Assembly: GCA_002495625.1 (NCBI GenBank)
Contig: DAGC01000013.1
Span: 62,001 to 126,000 of the forward strand
Reading direction: 5' to 3'
DNA from: Methanobacterium sp. UBA375
GTDB lineage: Archaea; Methanobacteriota; Methanobacteria; Methanobacteriales; Methanobacteriaceae
DNA: 64,000 nt
The translations under genes and the position numbers were made by a program. The notes under the pieces were generated by a model. It saw only the letters and a list, made by a program, of their open reading frames with translations. It was not told where the DNA came from and searched no databases. Position 1 is the first letter of the stretch; every line of letters starts with the position of its first letter. This document shows positions 25,424 to 34,490 of this stretch, piece by piece.

Positions 25424-26809
25424 TTACTGCTGTAACTTCCAGTGCTGGTGTTCATAGTAGTTTTCCAAGACTGTGTTGGTTATCAGATCTATGAGGTGTA
25501 TACCACCGTTGTATCCCACTATAGGGTGTCTGTGGTATCCCACGCGGTCATATACTGGGAAACCAACCCTTACCAGGGGAATTTCAGCTTCTTTAGCTAT
25601 GAGTCTACCATCAGAACTACCGATCAAGATATCTACCGGGTTATCTTTGAGATACACTTCCATTTGCCTTAAATCTCCCCCTACCATGGTATCTATCTCT
25701 ACTCCGGTCTCTTTAGCTACCTTTTCTATGTCTTCAACGAAGGTCTTGTTGCTTGCTCCGGTGAGGACCAGCTGGGGTACCATGCCCAGTTCCCCCACAA
25801 ATCGTGCTATTCCGGCTGTGATCTCCGGGTCTCCGTAGATGGCAACTGTACGGTTATGCAGGTATCGGGATGATAGATCTGCCATGGAATCTATGAGCAA
25901 ACCCCTCTCATCCAGGATATCATCGGTTACATCCTGGCCGGTGAGTTTTTTAAGGTTCCTGAGGAACTGATCCGTGTTTTGAACACCTATAGGAATAGGA
26001 CCTAACTCCGCTGGTACGTTGTACTTCTTCTCCAGGGATACGGCACCGGAACCTGCATACTTAGTCAGGGATATTGTACCGGTACTGTTTGCTGAATCAA
26101 CGATTTCTTCTACAGTGGTTCCTCCCTTGGGATAGTATGGTTTAAGTTCGGTAGCTGATGGCCGTAGGGGTGAATCGAAGGGGTCTGAGATATCGGTTAG
26201 TACGATACTCTCGATATCCATGAGGCCCAATATGTGTTTTATCTCCCGGATGTCACCGGGGTTCACCATTCCGGGGATGATATTTACTTTACCATTCGGC
26301 TCTGAAGGCTCTGCTACATGATCTACTAAAGCTTTAACCGCATTATCGTACCCCTTGAGGTGTGTTTCCACGAAACTGGGGGTGCTTATGGGTACTATCT
26401 TTATTTTCTCCGTTTTTTCTTCCCCAATTTTCTCGGTTAACTCCTTTTTAGCGGTTTTAATAAAACCGATGATATCGTCACCGATGATCTCACTGGAACA
26501 GGTGGTTATTACACCGATTAGACTGGGATTGAGCCTTATCGCCACGTTTTGAAGACCTTCTATCAGGTTTCTTCTACCTCCAAAGACCGCTGCATCTTCG
26601 TGGAGGGATGTTACAGCGATCTCTGAAGGTTCTCTAAAATGGCGTGAAAGTGAATATCTAACGAAGGTGGAACATCCCTGGGAACCGTGAACCAGGGGGA
26701 CTGCCCTTCTAATTCCGGTAACAGCATACATGGCCCCTAATGGCTGACAGGTTTTTAAGGGATTGATTATGGCGTTTCTTTCCTTTTCTATCAGGTTTAC
26801 ACAGCTCAT
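25424..26809 (-). CDS. nifK: nitrogenase MoFe protein beta subunit
   Basis: This 461-aa subunit contributes P-cluster ligands: TCQPLGAMYA (Cys), HGSQGCSTFVRYSLSRHF (Cys) and TTCSSEIIGDDIIGF (Cys, Ser). It is the short form without the N-terminal extension of Azotobacter NifK, as is usual in anaerobes. Its ATG overlaps the nifD stop by four bases (26806-26809), implying translational coupling for the alpha2-beta2 enzyme. Confidence 0.92.
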   Translation of the reverse strand: MSCVNLIEKERNAIINPLKTCQPLGAMYAVTGIRRAVPLVHGSQGCSTFVRYSLSRHFREPSEIAVTSLHEDAAVFGGRRNLIEGLQNVAIRLNPSLIGVITTCSSEIIGDDIIGFIKTAKKELTEKIGEEKTEKIKIVPISTPSFVETHLKGYDNAVKALVDHVAEPSEPNGKVNIIPGMVNPGDIREIKHILGLMDIESIVLTDISDPFDSPLRPSATELKPYYPKGGTTVEEIVDSANSTGTISLTKYAGSGAVSLEKKYNVPAELGPIPIGVQNTDQFLRNLKKLTGQDVTDDILDERGLLIDSMADLSSRYLHNRTVAIYGDPEITAGIARFVGELGMVPQLVLTGASNKTFVEDIEKVAKETGVEIDTMVGGDLRQMEVYLKDNPVDILIGSSDGRLIAKEAEIPLVRVGFPVYDRVGYHRHPIVGYNGGIHLIDLITNTVLENYYEHQHWKLQQ

Positions 26810-28266
26810 TTTTCCACCTCTTCGGCTGCCTCTCCAGTTACATCGGCCACGTCTGGATCTTCAGTTTCCTGAAATTCGAGTATATTCCATACCGGATTGT
26901 ATATTGCACTGTACATGTCCCTTGCAAGGTTTAAAAATCCTTCAAATCCCATATAGGGCCCATTTTCATAGGAGTGAATCAGGAGAGATGGTATTCCTAA
27001 TTTATGGACCAAATATTTTTCTTTGACCCCGCCAAGAATTAGATCTATGTCATAATCCTCAATTAGTTCTTCAAGTTCCAGTGTGTTGGGATCGTCTATT
27101 ACCAGTGCACCTTCTTTTACCCTATCTTTCATCTTTTCAAATCCGTCTTCGTGCTCGAACATAGATGATACACCGGTAGTTTCCAGTCCTAACTCATTAT
27201 GAAGAGGTATGGATAAGTGGTAGCTTTTAGGCCCGCCAGAAAAGATAAATACTTTTTTTCCAGTTAATTTTTCCCTGTAAAAGTCCAGTTCAGGTCCTAC
27301 TTTTGCCATTCTTTTAGCTATTACTTCTTCTGCTTTATCTTCCAGGCCGAAGAATTTGGCCACGGTTCTTAAGTTCTCTGCACAGTACTCTGTACTGAAG
27401 AAGTCTGTTTTTATGTAGGGGACACCGTATTTTTCCTCGATCATTTTTGCAATGTATGTAGATGACCTTTGACATCTTACAACACTTAATTTGGCCCTGT
27501 GCATCCAGCCTAGCTCGTTATGACAGCAATCTCCAGTGAAAGTGCTTAAAATATTTATTCCTATCTCATTAAAGTACTCTTTAAGCAACCACAGGTCTCC
27601 GTCGATGTTGTATTCTCCAATGAAGTTTATGTCATATGGTGTTGTTGCTGGTGGCTCTGTGGTACCCACTATTTTAGCAAAAAGGGTGTCATTTCCAATC
27701 TGGTGTCCTTTTGATTGGGTTGAACCGGCAAAACCAGGAGCGTTGAATGCTATGACTGGTTTACCTATCTCTTCCTCCATCTCTTTTGCCGCGGCATCCA
27801 TGTCGTCACCAATTAAACCGGTGGTACAGGTTGCATAGAGATATATGGCATTGACGAAGGGGAATTCCTTGTTAGTTTCACGGACTGCCTGACGTAGCTT
27901 TTTCATTCCCCCGAATACCACGTCAGATTCCTGTAGATCTGTTCCGATGATGTATTTGATGTTGAAATCTTTTACTGGGAATTCGCTTCCATCCGGCAGT
28001 TCAGTGGTGGTGGGGTATCTTTTTGATCCGTAACCGTACATGGTACAGCCGATGGGCGAATGGACTACGTGTGCTACGTCCTTTATGGCTCCGGTTATAA
28101 CACCCTTTGCTCCGGCAAAGGCACATCCCCTTTCGGTCATGGAGCCGGGGATGGTCTTGGAGTTACATTTGGGAATGCAGTCTTCCGGATCATTGCAGTG
28201 TTTTACGTATGTGTGCTCTTTCCTTTCAGGGATTGGTTTAGAGACGTCGAAAAGTTTGTAAGGCAT
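26806..28266 (-). CDS. nifD: nitrogenase catalytic alpha subunit NifD
   Basis: This 486-aa subunit holds the catalytic cofactor. The P-cluster Cys are in TERGCAFAGAKGV, HSPIGCTMYG and YATCTTGLIGDD. The cofactor Cys is in FTGDCCHNELGW and the cofactor His in LIHSYENGPYM; Gln and His equivalents of Azotobacter Gln191/His195 are in STQSKGHQIG. The Azotobacter Arg96 position reads Lys (GYGSKRYP). From memory, GSKRYPT and NGPYMGFEGF resemble VnfD/AnfD more than typical NifD. No delta subunit gene lies between D and K, so a molybdenum enzyme is most likely. It ends in an acidic tail. Confidence 0.92.
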   Translation of the reverse strand: MPYKLFDVSKPIPERKEHTYVKHCNDPEDCIPKCNSKTIPGSMTERGCAFAGAKGVITGAIKDVAHVVHSPIGCTMYGYGSKRYPTTTELPDGSEFPVKDFNIKYIIGTDLQESDVVFGGMKKLRQAVRETNKEFPFVNAIYLYATCTTGLIGDDMDAAAKEMEEEIGKPVIAFNAPGFAGSTQSKGHQIGNDTLFAKIVGTTEPPATTPYDINFIGEYNIDGDLWLLKEYFNEIGINILSTFTGDCCHNELGWMHRAKLSVVRCQRSSTYIAKMIEEKYGVPYIKTDFFSTEYCAENLRTVAKFFGLEDKAEEVIAKRMAKVGPELDFYREKLTGKKVFIFSGGPKSYHLSIPLHNELGLETTGVSSMFEHEDGFEKMKDRVKEGALVIDDPNTLELEELIEDYDIDLILGGVKEKYLVHKLGIPSLLIHSYENGPYMGFEGFLNLARDMYSAIYNPVWNILEFQETEDPDVADVTGEAAEEVEK

Positions 28267-28367
28267 TATTTACTCTCCTTGATAAATTTGATAAATTTTG
28301 GAAACGCGATTTTTAGCATGAAATTCGAATTTGGTGATAATTCATTTTTTGTGTGGTGATAAATCAT

Positions 28368-28736
28368 CTATAAAATCGCTTCTTCTCCTGTTTCCTTTGT
28401 TCTTACTCTTAAAGCGTCATCAACTGGGCAGACGAATATTTTACCGTCACCTATCTGGCCAGTGTTGTTCACTTTCATTATTGATTCAACGACTAAAGAG
28501 GCGTCCTCATCAGGCACAACCAATGATATCATCCTTTTAGGGATGTAGCGCATGCTTCCCTCTTCTTCCACCAGTTCAGGGTTTTTAACTGCAAAGTTCA
28601 CTTCCCCAATAATTGCTTTCTGTCTTCCCCGGCCAAAAACCGCGTTTGCAGTCATGGATGGGAATCCAAGGGCGTCAAGCACTTCTTTTGTACGTGTGAT
28701 CTTGCTAGGTCTGATAATTGCTATTACTTCTTTCAT
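28368..28736 (-). CDS. nifI2: PII-like nitrogenase regulator NifI2
   Basis: This 122-aa PII-family protein begins MKEVIAIIRPSKITRTKEVL and has the long T-loop (GRGRQKAIIGEVNFAVKNPELVEEEGSM) and the C-loop GQIGDGKIFVCPVDDALRVRT. In methanogens NifI1 and NifI2 form a complex that blocks dinitrogenase when ammonium appears and is released by 2-oxoglutarate and ATP. It lies 4 bases after nifI1 and 101 bases before nifD, the canonical archaeal position. Confidence 0.92.
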   Translation of the reverse strand: MKEVIAIIRPSKITRTKEVLDALGFPSMTANAVFGRGRQKAIIGEVNFAVKNPELVEEEGSMRYIPKRMISLVVPDEDASLVVESIMKVNNTGQIGDGKIFVCPVDDALRVRTKETGEEAIL

Positions 28737-28740
28737 CGGA

Positions 28741-29058
28741 TCATAATCCTTTAGTTCTAGTTCTGACAGTGTAAGCCTCTTCTACCGGGCTTATGAAGAC
28801 TTTTCCATCCCCAAAGTTTCCGGTGTATGCTTTTTCATTGATGATCTCCAGCACTTGGTCGGTTTTTTCGGTAGGCACTACCAGCATGAGCATCACCTTG
28901 GGCAGTTCATCGTAGTAGATGTTGTCCAGTTGAATACCCTTCTGTTTACCACGTCCTATGACATCCATCTTGGTCAAAGCTACGTATCCTGCATCTGAAA
29001 GTGTGTCTACAACTTCTTCTACCTTATCTGGCCTTAATATGGCTCTTATCATTTTCAT
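28741..29058 (-). CDS. nifI1: PII-like nitrogenase regulator NifI1
   Basis: This 105-aa partner of NifI2 has the PII start MKMIRAILRPDKVEEVVDTL, a short T-loop (GRGKQKGIQLDNIYYDELPK) and GNFGDGKVFISPVEEAYTVRT. It gives post-translational ammonium switch-off of nitrogenase. It is encoded between nifH and nifI2 on the same strand and should be made only when the nif promoter is on. Confidence 0.92.
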   Translation of the reverse strand: MKMIRAILRPDKVEEVVDTLSDAGYVALTKMDVIGRGKQKGIQLDNIYYDELPKVMLMLVVPTEKTDQVLEIINEKAYTGNFGDGKVFISPVEEAYTVRTRTKGL

Positions 29059-29141
29059 TATGTTGTCTCCAAATGTATTGCGGATTTAGTAAATCTTCCA
29101 AAATTTAATTCTGTTTCAGCAAGTTCCAGGTGGTTCTGAGT

Positions 29142-29969
29142 TTAATCAATTAAACCGTATTTTACCACCAGGTCTTCCAGTTCATCCATGGTCATGGGCT
29201 CTGGAATTACGAAGTTGTTGTTGTTGATTATCTTCTCGGCCAGAATTTTGTACTCGTTGGCCTGGTTACATTCTTCATCGAATTCTACCACGGACTGTTT
29301 GTTGAACTCTGCTTTCTGGACTATGTTGTCTCTGGGGACAAAGTGGAGCATCTGGGTTCCTATTTTCGCACAGAAATCCTCGAGTAACTCTGCTTCTCCA
29401 TCCACATTTCTACTGTTACAGATGATTCCGCCCAGTCTTACTCCGCTCTGCTCGGCATATTTCACCATACCTTTACAGATGTTGTTGGCAGCGTAAAGGG
29501 CCATCATCTCACCAGAGGCGACTATATAAATTTCTGAGGCTTTACCGTCCCGGATGGGCATGGCGAATCCTCCACATACTACGTCACCTAAAACATCGAA
29601 GAACACAAAATCAAGATCTTTTTCATAAACATCGTACAGTTCCATCAAGCTTATGGCAGTGATAACCCCTCTTCCGGCGCATCCCACACCGGGTTCTGGT
29701 CCTCCTGATTCTGCGCATTTTATTCCCTCATAACCTGTTTCAATTATATTTTCCGGGGTGCAGGCTTCTTCTCCTTCTTCCCTTAGAGTATCCATCATGG
29801 TGGTCTGCATTTTTCCACCCAGGATTAAACGGGTACTGTCTGCTTTAGGGTCACAGCCGTGTATCATCACATTTTGATCATGGAAATGAGCCAGGGCTGC
29901 TGCTGTGTTTTGCTGTGTGGTGGATTTTCCGATTCCACCTTTACCGTAAATTGCTATTTTTCTTACCAT
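29142..29969 (-). CDS. nifH: nitrogenase iron protein NifH
   Basis: This 275-aa ATP-driven reductase passes electrons to NifDK. It has the P-loop YGKGGIGKST, switch regions CDPKADSTRL and VLGDVVCGGF, and the Cys ligands of the intersubunit [4Fe-4S] in GPEPGVGCAGRG and DVVCGGF. GCAGRGVITAI also contains the Arg that can be ADP-ribosylated in other organisms. It is the first gene of the operon behind an NrpR-type operator. By eye it resembles the archaeal/alternative (cluster II) type. Confidence 0.95.
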   Translation of the reverse strand: MVRKIAIYGKGGIGKSTTQQNTAAALAHFHDQNVMIHGCDPKADSTRLILGGKMQTTMMDTLREEGEEACTPENIIETGYEGIKCAESGGPEPGVGCAGRGVITAISLMELYDVYEKDLDFVFFDVLGDVVCGGFAMPIRDGKASEIYIVASGEMMALYAANNICKGMVKYAEQSGVRLGGIICNSRNVDGEAELLEDFCAKIGTQMLHFVPRDNIVQKAEFNKQSVVEFDEECNQANEYKILAEKIINNNNFVIPEPMTMDELEDLVVKYGLID

Positions 29970-30033
29970 TTTAGTCTCTCACTCAATTTTTTTAGAAATT
30001 TTAGACTGTTTTGAGCTATTAAAAATCTATACC

Positions 30034-30047
30034 GGAAGTATGTTTCC
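30034..30047 (-). promoter_or_regulatory. NrpR-type nif operator
   Basis: This is a perfect GGAA-N6-TTCC palindrome, extended to CGGAA-N6-TTCCG at 30033-30048. It is the operator form described for NrpR, the nitrogen repressor of methanogens that leaves DNA when 2-oxoglutarate is high. An extra TTCCG half-site follows at 30052-30056. It lies about 34 bases downstream of the nif TATA box, so bound repressor would block the start of transcription. Confidence 0.75.
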
Positions 30048-30080
30048 GTCTTCCGACAGTATCTTTATTGTAGCTCAACC

Positions 30081-30088
30081 TATATAAA
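30081..30088 (-). promoter_or_regulatory. nifH TATA box
   Basis: TTTATATA on the minus strand, about 112 bases from the nifH start codon. Transcription should start about 25 bases downstream, near 30056, next to the NrpR-type operator. Confidence 0.55.
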
Positions 30089-30290
30089 CGTTTCTATTGA
30101 AAAAGAGAAAAATTTGGATAATAACTTAGAAAATATAATAAATACTATAGAACTGATCAATATATAAACATTTTAAACTAAAACTGTTCAAATTTTTGTG
30201 GTAAACATCACAGTTTTTTAGTTGATGGGACAATATAAGATAGAAAAGGAATATCTCACGGGTAGAGAATGAACCCACAATTTTTATAGT

Positions 30291-30350
30291 GTTCAATGAA
30301 CCCCGTGCATAATTTTAATGGATTCAATAAACCAATACATAATTTTAATG
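30291..30350 (+). repeat. two-unit 30-bp tandem repeat
   Basis: Units at 30291-30320 and 30321-30350 share TTCAAT at the head, AACC in the middle and a perfect CATAATTTTAATG end. A third, weaker copy precedes them (GAACCCACAATTTTTATAGT). The array ends 37 bases before the start codon of the rightward gene. Confidence 0.65.
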
Positions 30351-30386
30351 TACTGGTGACGATTACATAACTTAGACGTGATATAA

Positions 30387-31988
30387 ATGAACCAGGAAAA
30401 ACTGCAAAGGTGGCATGTATGGATCATACCCGCCATAATCGCCTTTTTAATAGCCCTCATCCCCACACTGAAATTTCAGTGGCCGCTGAGCTGGGACATC
30501 ATCATCCACGTACAGTACACCATGATCTACACTAAATACGGATTGATATTAACTGATCCCCTCTTAAATGCGCCATTCGGCCAGAAAATAGGATACCCGC
30601 CCCTGTTCCATTTCCTGCTTGCCGCCCTGGGCATGATCACCAAGGTCGACTACTTCCAGATCGCACGAGCCTTACAACCTATCCTGGCCATGCTCATAGT
30701 TGGGTCAGTAAGCTATGTTGCCCGGAAATTCTACGGAACTATTGCCGGTATTTCCGCGGGGTTTTTAGTACTTTCCAGTTTCCTCTTAGGCCGTATCATG
30801 CTACCCATCCCTGAAAACCTGGCCTTAATATTCCTCCCCCTATCGGTCTACCTTTACTACCGGTCCATCAGGGAAAACCTACTTAAATACGCGATTTTCT
30901 CCGGTATCCTGTTCGTTGTTATTATCTCAACCCATATACCCGCCAGTTTCATCTTATTTCTAATTATAACCATATTCAGCCTGGTAGAATTAATAGTCTA
31001 CCGTAATCTCCGTATCTTCAAGATCTACGGTGCCTTCCTACTTATACCGGCCTGCCTGGTGGTGGTGGGACTTTTATATCTCCTGATATTCCAGCCAGAC
31101 GTATTGTACTCCCTTATAAACGAGGGAATCTCGGTTGCCACGGGGATAGCCACCTCCATAGCATATAACCGGCCTTTAAACCTGGAAGGATACCTTAACA
31201 TGGGCATCATGGTACTGATATTCGGTGTTATAGGGATAGTCTTCTCTTTAAATAAAATGCGCGGAAATACACTGGATAATTTGCCTAAAAAGGACCTGTT
31301 CATCCTCATCTGGATCACGATGATGTTCCTCTTAAGCATCGCCTACCTGTTTGGTATAAACATCATATCCTATCGTTTACTGGTGTATCTCCTGATACCT
31401 CTCTCCATAATAGGTGGTTTTGGATTAAGCGAGCTCTATGGAAGGTTGAATGCCAGTAAGCGTTTATCATCAGATAAGTTCCGGACCAGTATACTGGTCG
31501 CCGTGTTTGGTCTAGCCATTCTAAGTGGAGTTTTAACCGTGGAAAACCCCGACTTCGGCATCTTCCAGGTGAAAAATGAGTACGGAACACTCGACATAGC
31601 CCCTCCCTCACAGTCGATGGTGGACCTGGCGAACTGGTTCAACACCAACGGGGATAAAAGCAAATCCATACTCACCAACAACCTCTTCACCGGTACCTTC
31701 CTGGCCACCGTGTCCGGTATGCCCATTCACTATGGCTTCGAAGATTTCAATAAAGCCATGTCCCAGTCGGCCCTGAAGGAAGCGAAGATAGGATATCTGG
31801 TGCTGGATAAGAGATTAAGTTTTAACTCCCAGAATGAAACCCTAAAACTCATCAATGTCAAATCAGAATTCTATCCCCTGGTGTATTTCAACAAACCCGT
31901 CTCAGAGAGTCTCCTAGAGCTTATCCCTGATTTTGTTAAGGTGGTATATGAAAACCAGGACTATATAGTGTGCCAGGTAATGGATTGA
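30387..31988 (+). CDS. multi-spanning membrane protein, GT-C glycosyltransferase-like
   Basis: This 533-aa protein has about twelve membrane helices and a C-terminal soluble part of about 130 aa. The first extracytoplasmic loop contains WDIIIHVQYTMIYTKYG, with an acidic residue placed as in GT-C enzymes that use lipid-linked sugars; YPPLFHFLLAALG follows. A role in protein or lipid glycosylation at the outer face is plausible but not proven. GTGAT precedes the ATG. It diverges from nifH but is probably unrelated to it. Confidence 0.6.
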   Translation: MNQEKLQRWHVWIIPAIIAFLIALIPTLKFQWPLSWDIIIHVQYTMIYTKYGLILTDPLLNAPFGQKIGYPPLFHFLLAALGMITKVDYFQIARALQPILAMLIVGSVSYVARKFYGTIAGISAGFLVLSSFLLGRIMLPIPENLALIFLPLSVYLYYRSIRENLLKYAIFSGILFVVIISTHIPASFILFLIITIFSLVELIVYRNLRIFKIYGAFLLIPACLVVVGLLYLLIFQPDVLYSLINEGISVATGIATSIAYNRPLNLEGYLNMGIMVLIFGVIGIVFSLNKMRGNTLDNLPKKDLFILIWITMMFLLSIAYLFGINIISYRLLVYLLIPLSIIGGFGLSELYGRLNASKRLSSDKFRTSILVAVFGLAILSGVLTVENPDFGIFQVKNEYGTLDIAPPSQSMVDLANWFNTNGDKSKSILTNNLFTGTFLATVSGMPIHYGFEDFNKAMSQSALKEAKIGYLVLDKRLSFNSQNETLKLINVKSEFYPLVYFNKPVSESLLELIPDFVKVVYENQDYIVCQVMD

Positions 31989-32181
31989 ACAACTGTTTTT
32001 ACTATATTCTTTATTTCGTTATGTGAATTTCATGCTATTTTTGCGCAATTCAGACCAATTTTTTCTACATAATCAGATCATAATATATATGCAACTTACG
32101 ACTATGTATATAAGGAAACTAATTTTTTTATCAACTCGTAATTAGGTATAGTAGTGAATCGATTTCAAGTGAGGGTCACCA

Positions 32182-33900
32182 ATGAAAAAAATAAGAATCA
32201 TTGAAACTGCATTCCGGGATGCCCACCAGTCACTGATGGCCACCAGAATGCGAACCAGAGACATGTTACCCATAGCCGAGGAAATGGATAAAGTGGGTTA
32301 TTTCTCCCTGGAGTCCTGGGGCGGTGCCACCTTCGATACCTGCATCCGCTATCTCAACGAAGACCCCTGGGAACGCCTGAGGCAGCTTAAAGATATAGTG
32401 ACCAAGACTCCCTTACAGATGCTTCTCCGCGGCCAGAACCTGGTGGGGTACAAGCATTACCCCGATGATATAGTCCGTAAATTCGTGGAAAAATCCTATG
32501 AAAATGGTATAGATGTATTCCGGATATTCGATGCCCTTAACGACATCCGAAACATGGAAATGGCCATAAAAGTAGCTAAGGAACAGGATGCACACGTCCA
32601 GGTTACCATCAGCTACACGGTAAGTCCCTACCATACTCTGGAAACTTTTGTGGAATTTGCGCAGAATTTAGAGGAATTAGGATGTGACTCGGTAGCGGTG
32701 AAGGATATGGCCGGACTGATATCCCCATATGATACTTATGACTTGATCAAGGCCCTTAAAGAAGAGACCAATCTTATGGTCAACTTACACTGCCACTGTA
32801 CCAGTGGTATGACTCCCATGAGTTATTATACTGCATGTGAGGCGGGAGTTGACCTTCTGGACACTGCCATATCACCCCTCTCCTGGGGAGCGTCCCAGCC
32901 ACCAACCGAGAGTATGGTAGCTGCGCTTCAAAACACCCCATATGATACTGGACTGGATTTGAAGCTCCTAAAAGAGATCAAGGAATATTTCGAGGAGATA
33001 CGTAAGAAGTACAGCAGTCTCATCGATCCCATATCTGAAAAGATAGATACCGATGTTTTAATCTACCAGATACCTGGTGGTATGCTTTCAAACTTCGTAT
33101 CACAGCTTAAAAACCAGAACGCCCTGGACCGTTATGAAGACGTGCTCAAGGAAGTGCCCCGGGTACGGAAAGACCTGGGATACCCCCCACTGGTAACTCC
33201 AACCAGCCAGATCGTGGGTATACAGGCCGTGATGAACGTCCTCAACGGTGAAAGATACGGGAACGTGACCAAGGAAGTTAAAGATTACATCAAAGGGTTC
33301 TATGGCAGACCACCCGCCCCCATCAACGAAGAAGTGGCCTATAAGATCATAGGTGATGAAGAGCGGATAACAGTAAGACCCGCCGATCTACTGGAACCTC
33401 AACTGGAAAAATGCCGCAGGGAAGCAGAAGAAAAAGGCATAGTTAAAAAGGAAGAAGACGTGCTAACCTACGCCCTGTACCCCCAGGTTGCAGTGAAATT
33501 CCTCCGTGGTGAAATCGAAGAAGAAGAGTTAAAACCACCAGAAGAAGCTTCAAGTAGGGAAGAACCCGCTGGACTGCCCACCGAGTACGCAGTTGATGTG
33601 GATGGGGAAGTCTTCGATGTCAAAATCACACCAGTAGGTTATATGGAAATAGAACCCACCCCGGGCAAAGTACCCCGGGGGAACGTGGAAGGAGCGGTGA
33701 ACACCACCATGCAGGGCATGATCCTGAAGCTTAAGGTAAACCGGGGAGACCAGGTAAACGAAGGCGACGTGGTGGCCGTACTGGAGGCCATGAAGATGGA
33801 AAACGATGTCTACGCCTCACAGTCCGGGACAGTAGAACAGATCTACGTTGATGAGGGAGACACCGTTGATGCCGGTGATGTTTTGATGGTTATTAAATAA
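32182..33900 (+). CDS. pycB: pyruvate carboxylase subunit B (carboxyltransferase plus biotin carrier)
   Basis: This 572-aa protein has an HMGL-like TIM-barrel carboxyltransferase domain: RIIETAFRDAHQSLMATRM at the start, VKDMAGLISPYD, and the metal-binding HCHCTSG. A conserved carboxylase domain follows, and a C-terminal biotinyl domain with the biotin Lys in LEAMKMEND. It transfers CO2 to pyruvate to give oxaloacetate, feeding the reductive TCA steps and aspartate. The partner PycA is not in this window. Oxaloacetate decarboxylase alpha has the same layout, but in methanogens carboxylase is the known role. Confidence 0.88.
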   Translation: MKKIRIIETAFRDAHQSLMATRMRTRDMLPIAEEMDKVGYFSLESWGGATFDTCIRYLNEDPWERLRQLKDIVTKTPLQMLLRGQNLVGYKHYPDDIVRKFVEKSYENGIDVFRIFDALNDIRNMEMAIKVAKEQDAHVQVTISYTVSPYHTLETFVEFAQNLEELGCDSVAVKDMAGLISPYDTYDLIKALKEETNLMVNLHCHCTSGMTPMSYYTACEAGVDLLDTAISPLSWGASQPPTESMVAALQNTPYDTGLDLKLLKEIKEYFEEIRKKYSSLIDPISEKIDTDVLIYQIPGGMLSNFVSQLKNQNALDRYEDVLKEVPRVRKDLGYPPLVTPTSQIVGIQAVMNVLNGERYGNVTKEVKDYIKGFYGRPPAPINEEVAYKIIGDEERITVRPADLLEPQLEKCRREAEEKGIVKKEEDVLTYALYPQVAVKFLRGEIEEEELKPPEEASSREEPAGLPTEYAVDVDGEVFDVKITPVGYMEIEPTPGKVPRGNVEGAVNTTMQGMILKLKVNRGDQVNEGDVVAVLEAMKMENDVYASQSGTVEQIYVDEGDTVDAGDVLMVIK

Positions 33901-33939
33901 CGTGTTTTTTTTTGATTCTAAAAATCTTATTTTTTTTAT

Positions 33940-34490
33940 TTATACTTCTGATATTTTCAACGAGTTTGATCTCTCCAATAGTTCCTTAAACGAGGCCAAC
34001 TCCAACATTTTCTGCTCTTTCCAATAGGTATGATCTGCCTTTAAAACTTGAGCCCCGTAAATAACTTTATTCTTTAGTATCTTAGGTTTTTTAGGATTCT
34101 GAAAGCTTTTAGGGCTGTTTTTGTGTTGTAACCTTGTGTTGTGATGAATTCTACTAGAAATACGGTTAGTATGGTAGGTTTTTTGGCTGATTTTGGTGTG
34201 TATTTATGTATTTTTTCATGTTTAGTCCTATTTGCATAATTTTAAAAAAGTCTTCGATTTTGCCACGTATGGGTCTGTATTCTCCCAATTTTGTATTTTT
34301 CGAGTAAATATCTTTTTAACATGCTGTATAGTTTTTAGCTTTCTTTTCTTGTTTTTTAACTTTAAATACACGTAATGGGTAAGTTAATGTGTCTTTTAGT
34401 TTTTGGAATTGACTTTCTCCTAGTGTTTTTTTTATGAAATCTCCGTTGATCTTGACCAAAGGCACTTCAAATGGAAATCAGTAACCAAAC
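33940..34490 (-). pseudogene. decayed transposase remnant
   Basis: Reading the minus strand, coherent coding fragments lie in two frames. From about 34470 one encodes VKINGDFIKKTLGESQFQKL and then PLRVFKVKKQEKKAKNYTA. A TAA stop interrupts it near 34322, after which it resumes with KLGEYRPIRGKIEDFFKIM. A frameshift near 34220 moves to KIHKYTPKSAKKPTILTVFL and ends at 34074. This is the look of a DDE-type insertion-sequence transposase C-terminus. A further open stretch in another frame (33940-34113, containing GAQVLKADHTYWKEQKMLEL) overlaps its 3' end and may be a separate gene remnant. No terminal inverted repeats were found. Confidence 0.6.

Larger units (their letters stand above)
29970..30386. 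other. 417-bp divergent intergenic region (nifH / GT-C gene)
   Basis: This contains the nif promoter and NrpR-type operator close to nifH, an AT-rich centre with several TATA-like stretches, and a 30-bp tandem repeat close to the rightward gene. No small gene is visible. Confidence 0.7.

Noticed and set aside
26806..28266. Apparent replacement of the NifD cofactor His by Met in NGPYMGFEGF.
   Set aside because: Counting from the C-terminus of Azotobacter NifD places His442 in the earlier HS(W/Y) motif, and here LIHSYENG keeps that His. The Met aligns with the variable His451 position.
26806..28266. A vanadium- or iron-only nitrogenase because of VnfD-like motifs.
   Set aside because: There is no delta-subunit gene between D and K, and nifE, nifN and nifX accompany it. 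A molybdenum enzyme is more likely.
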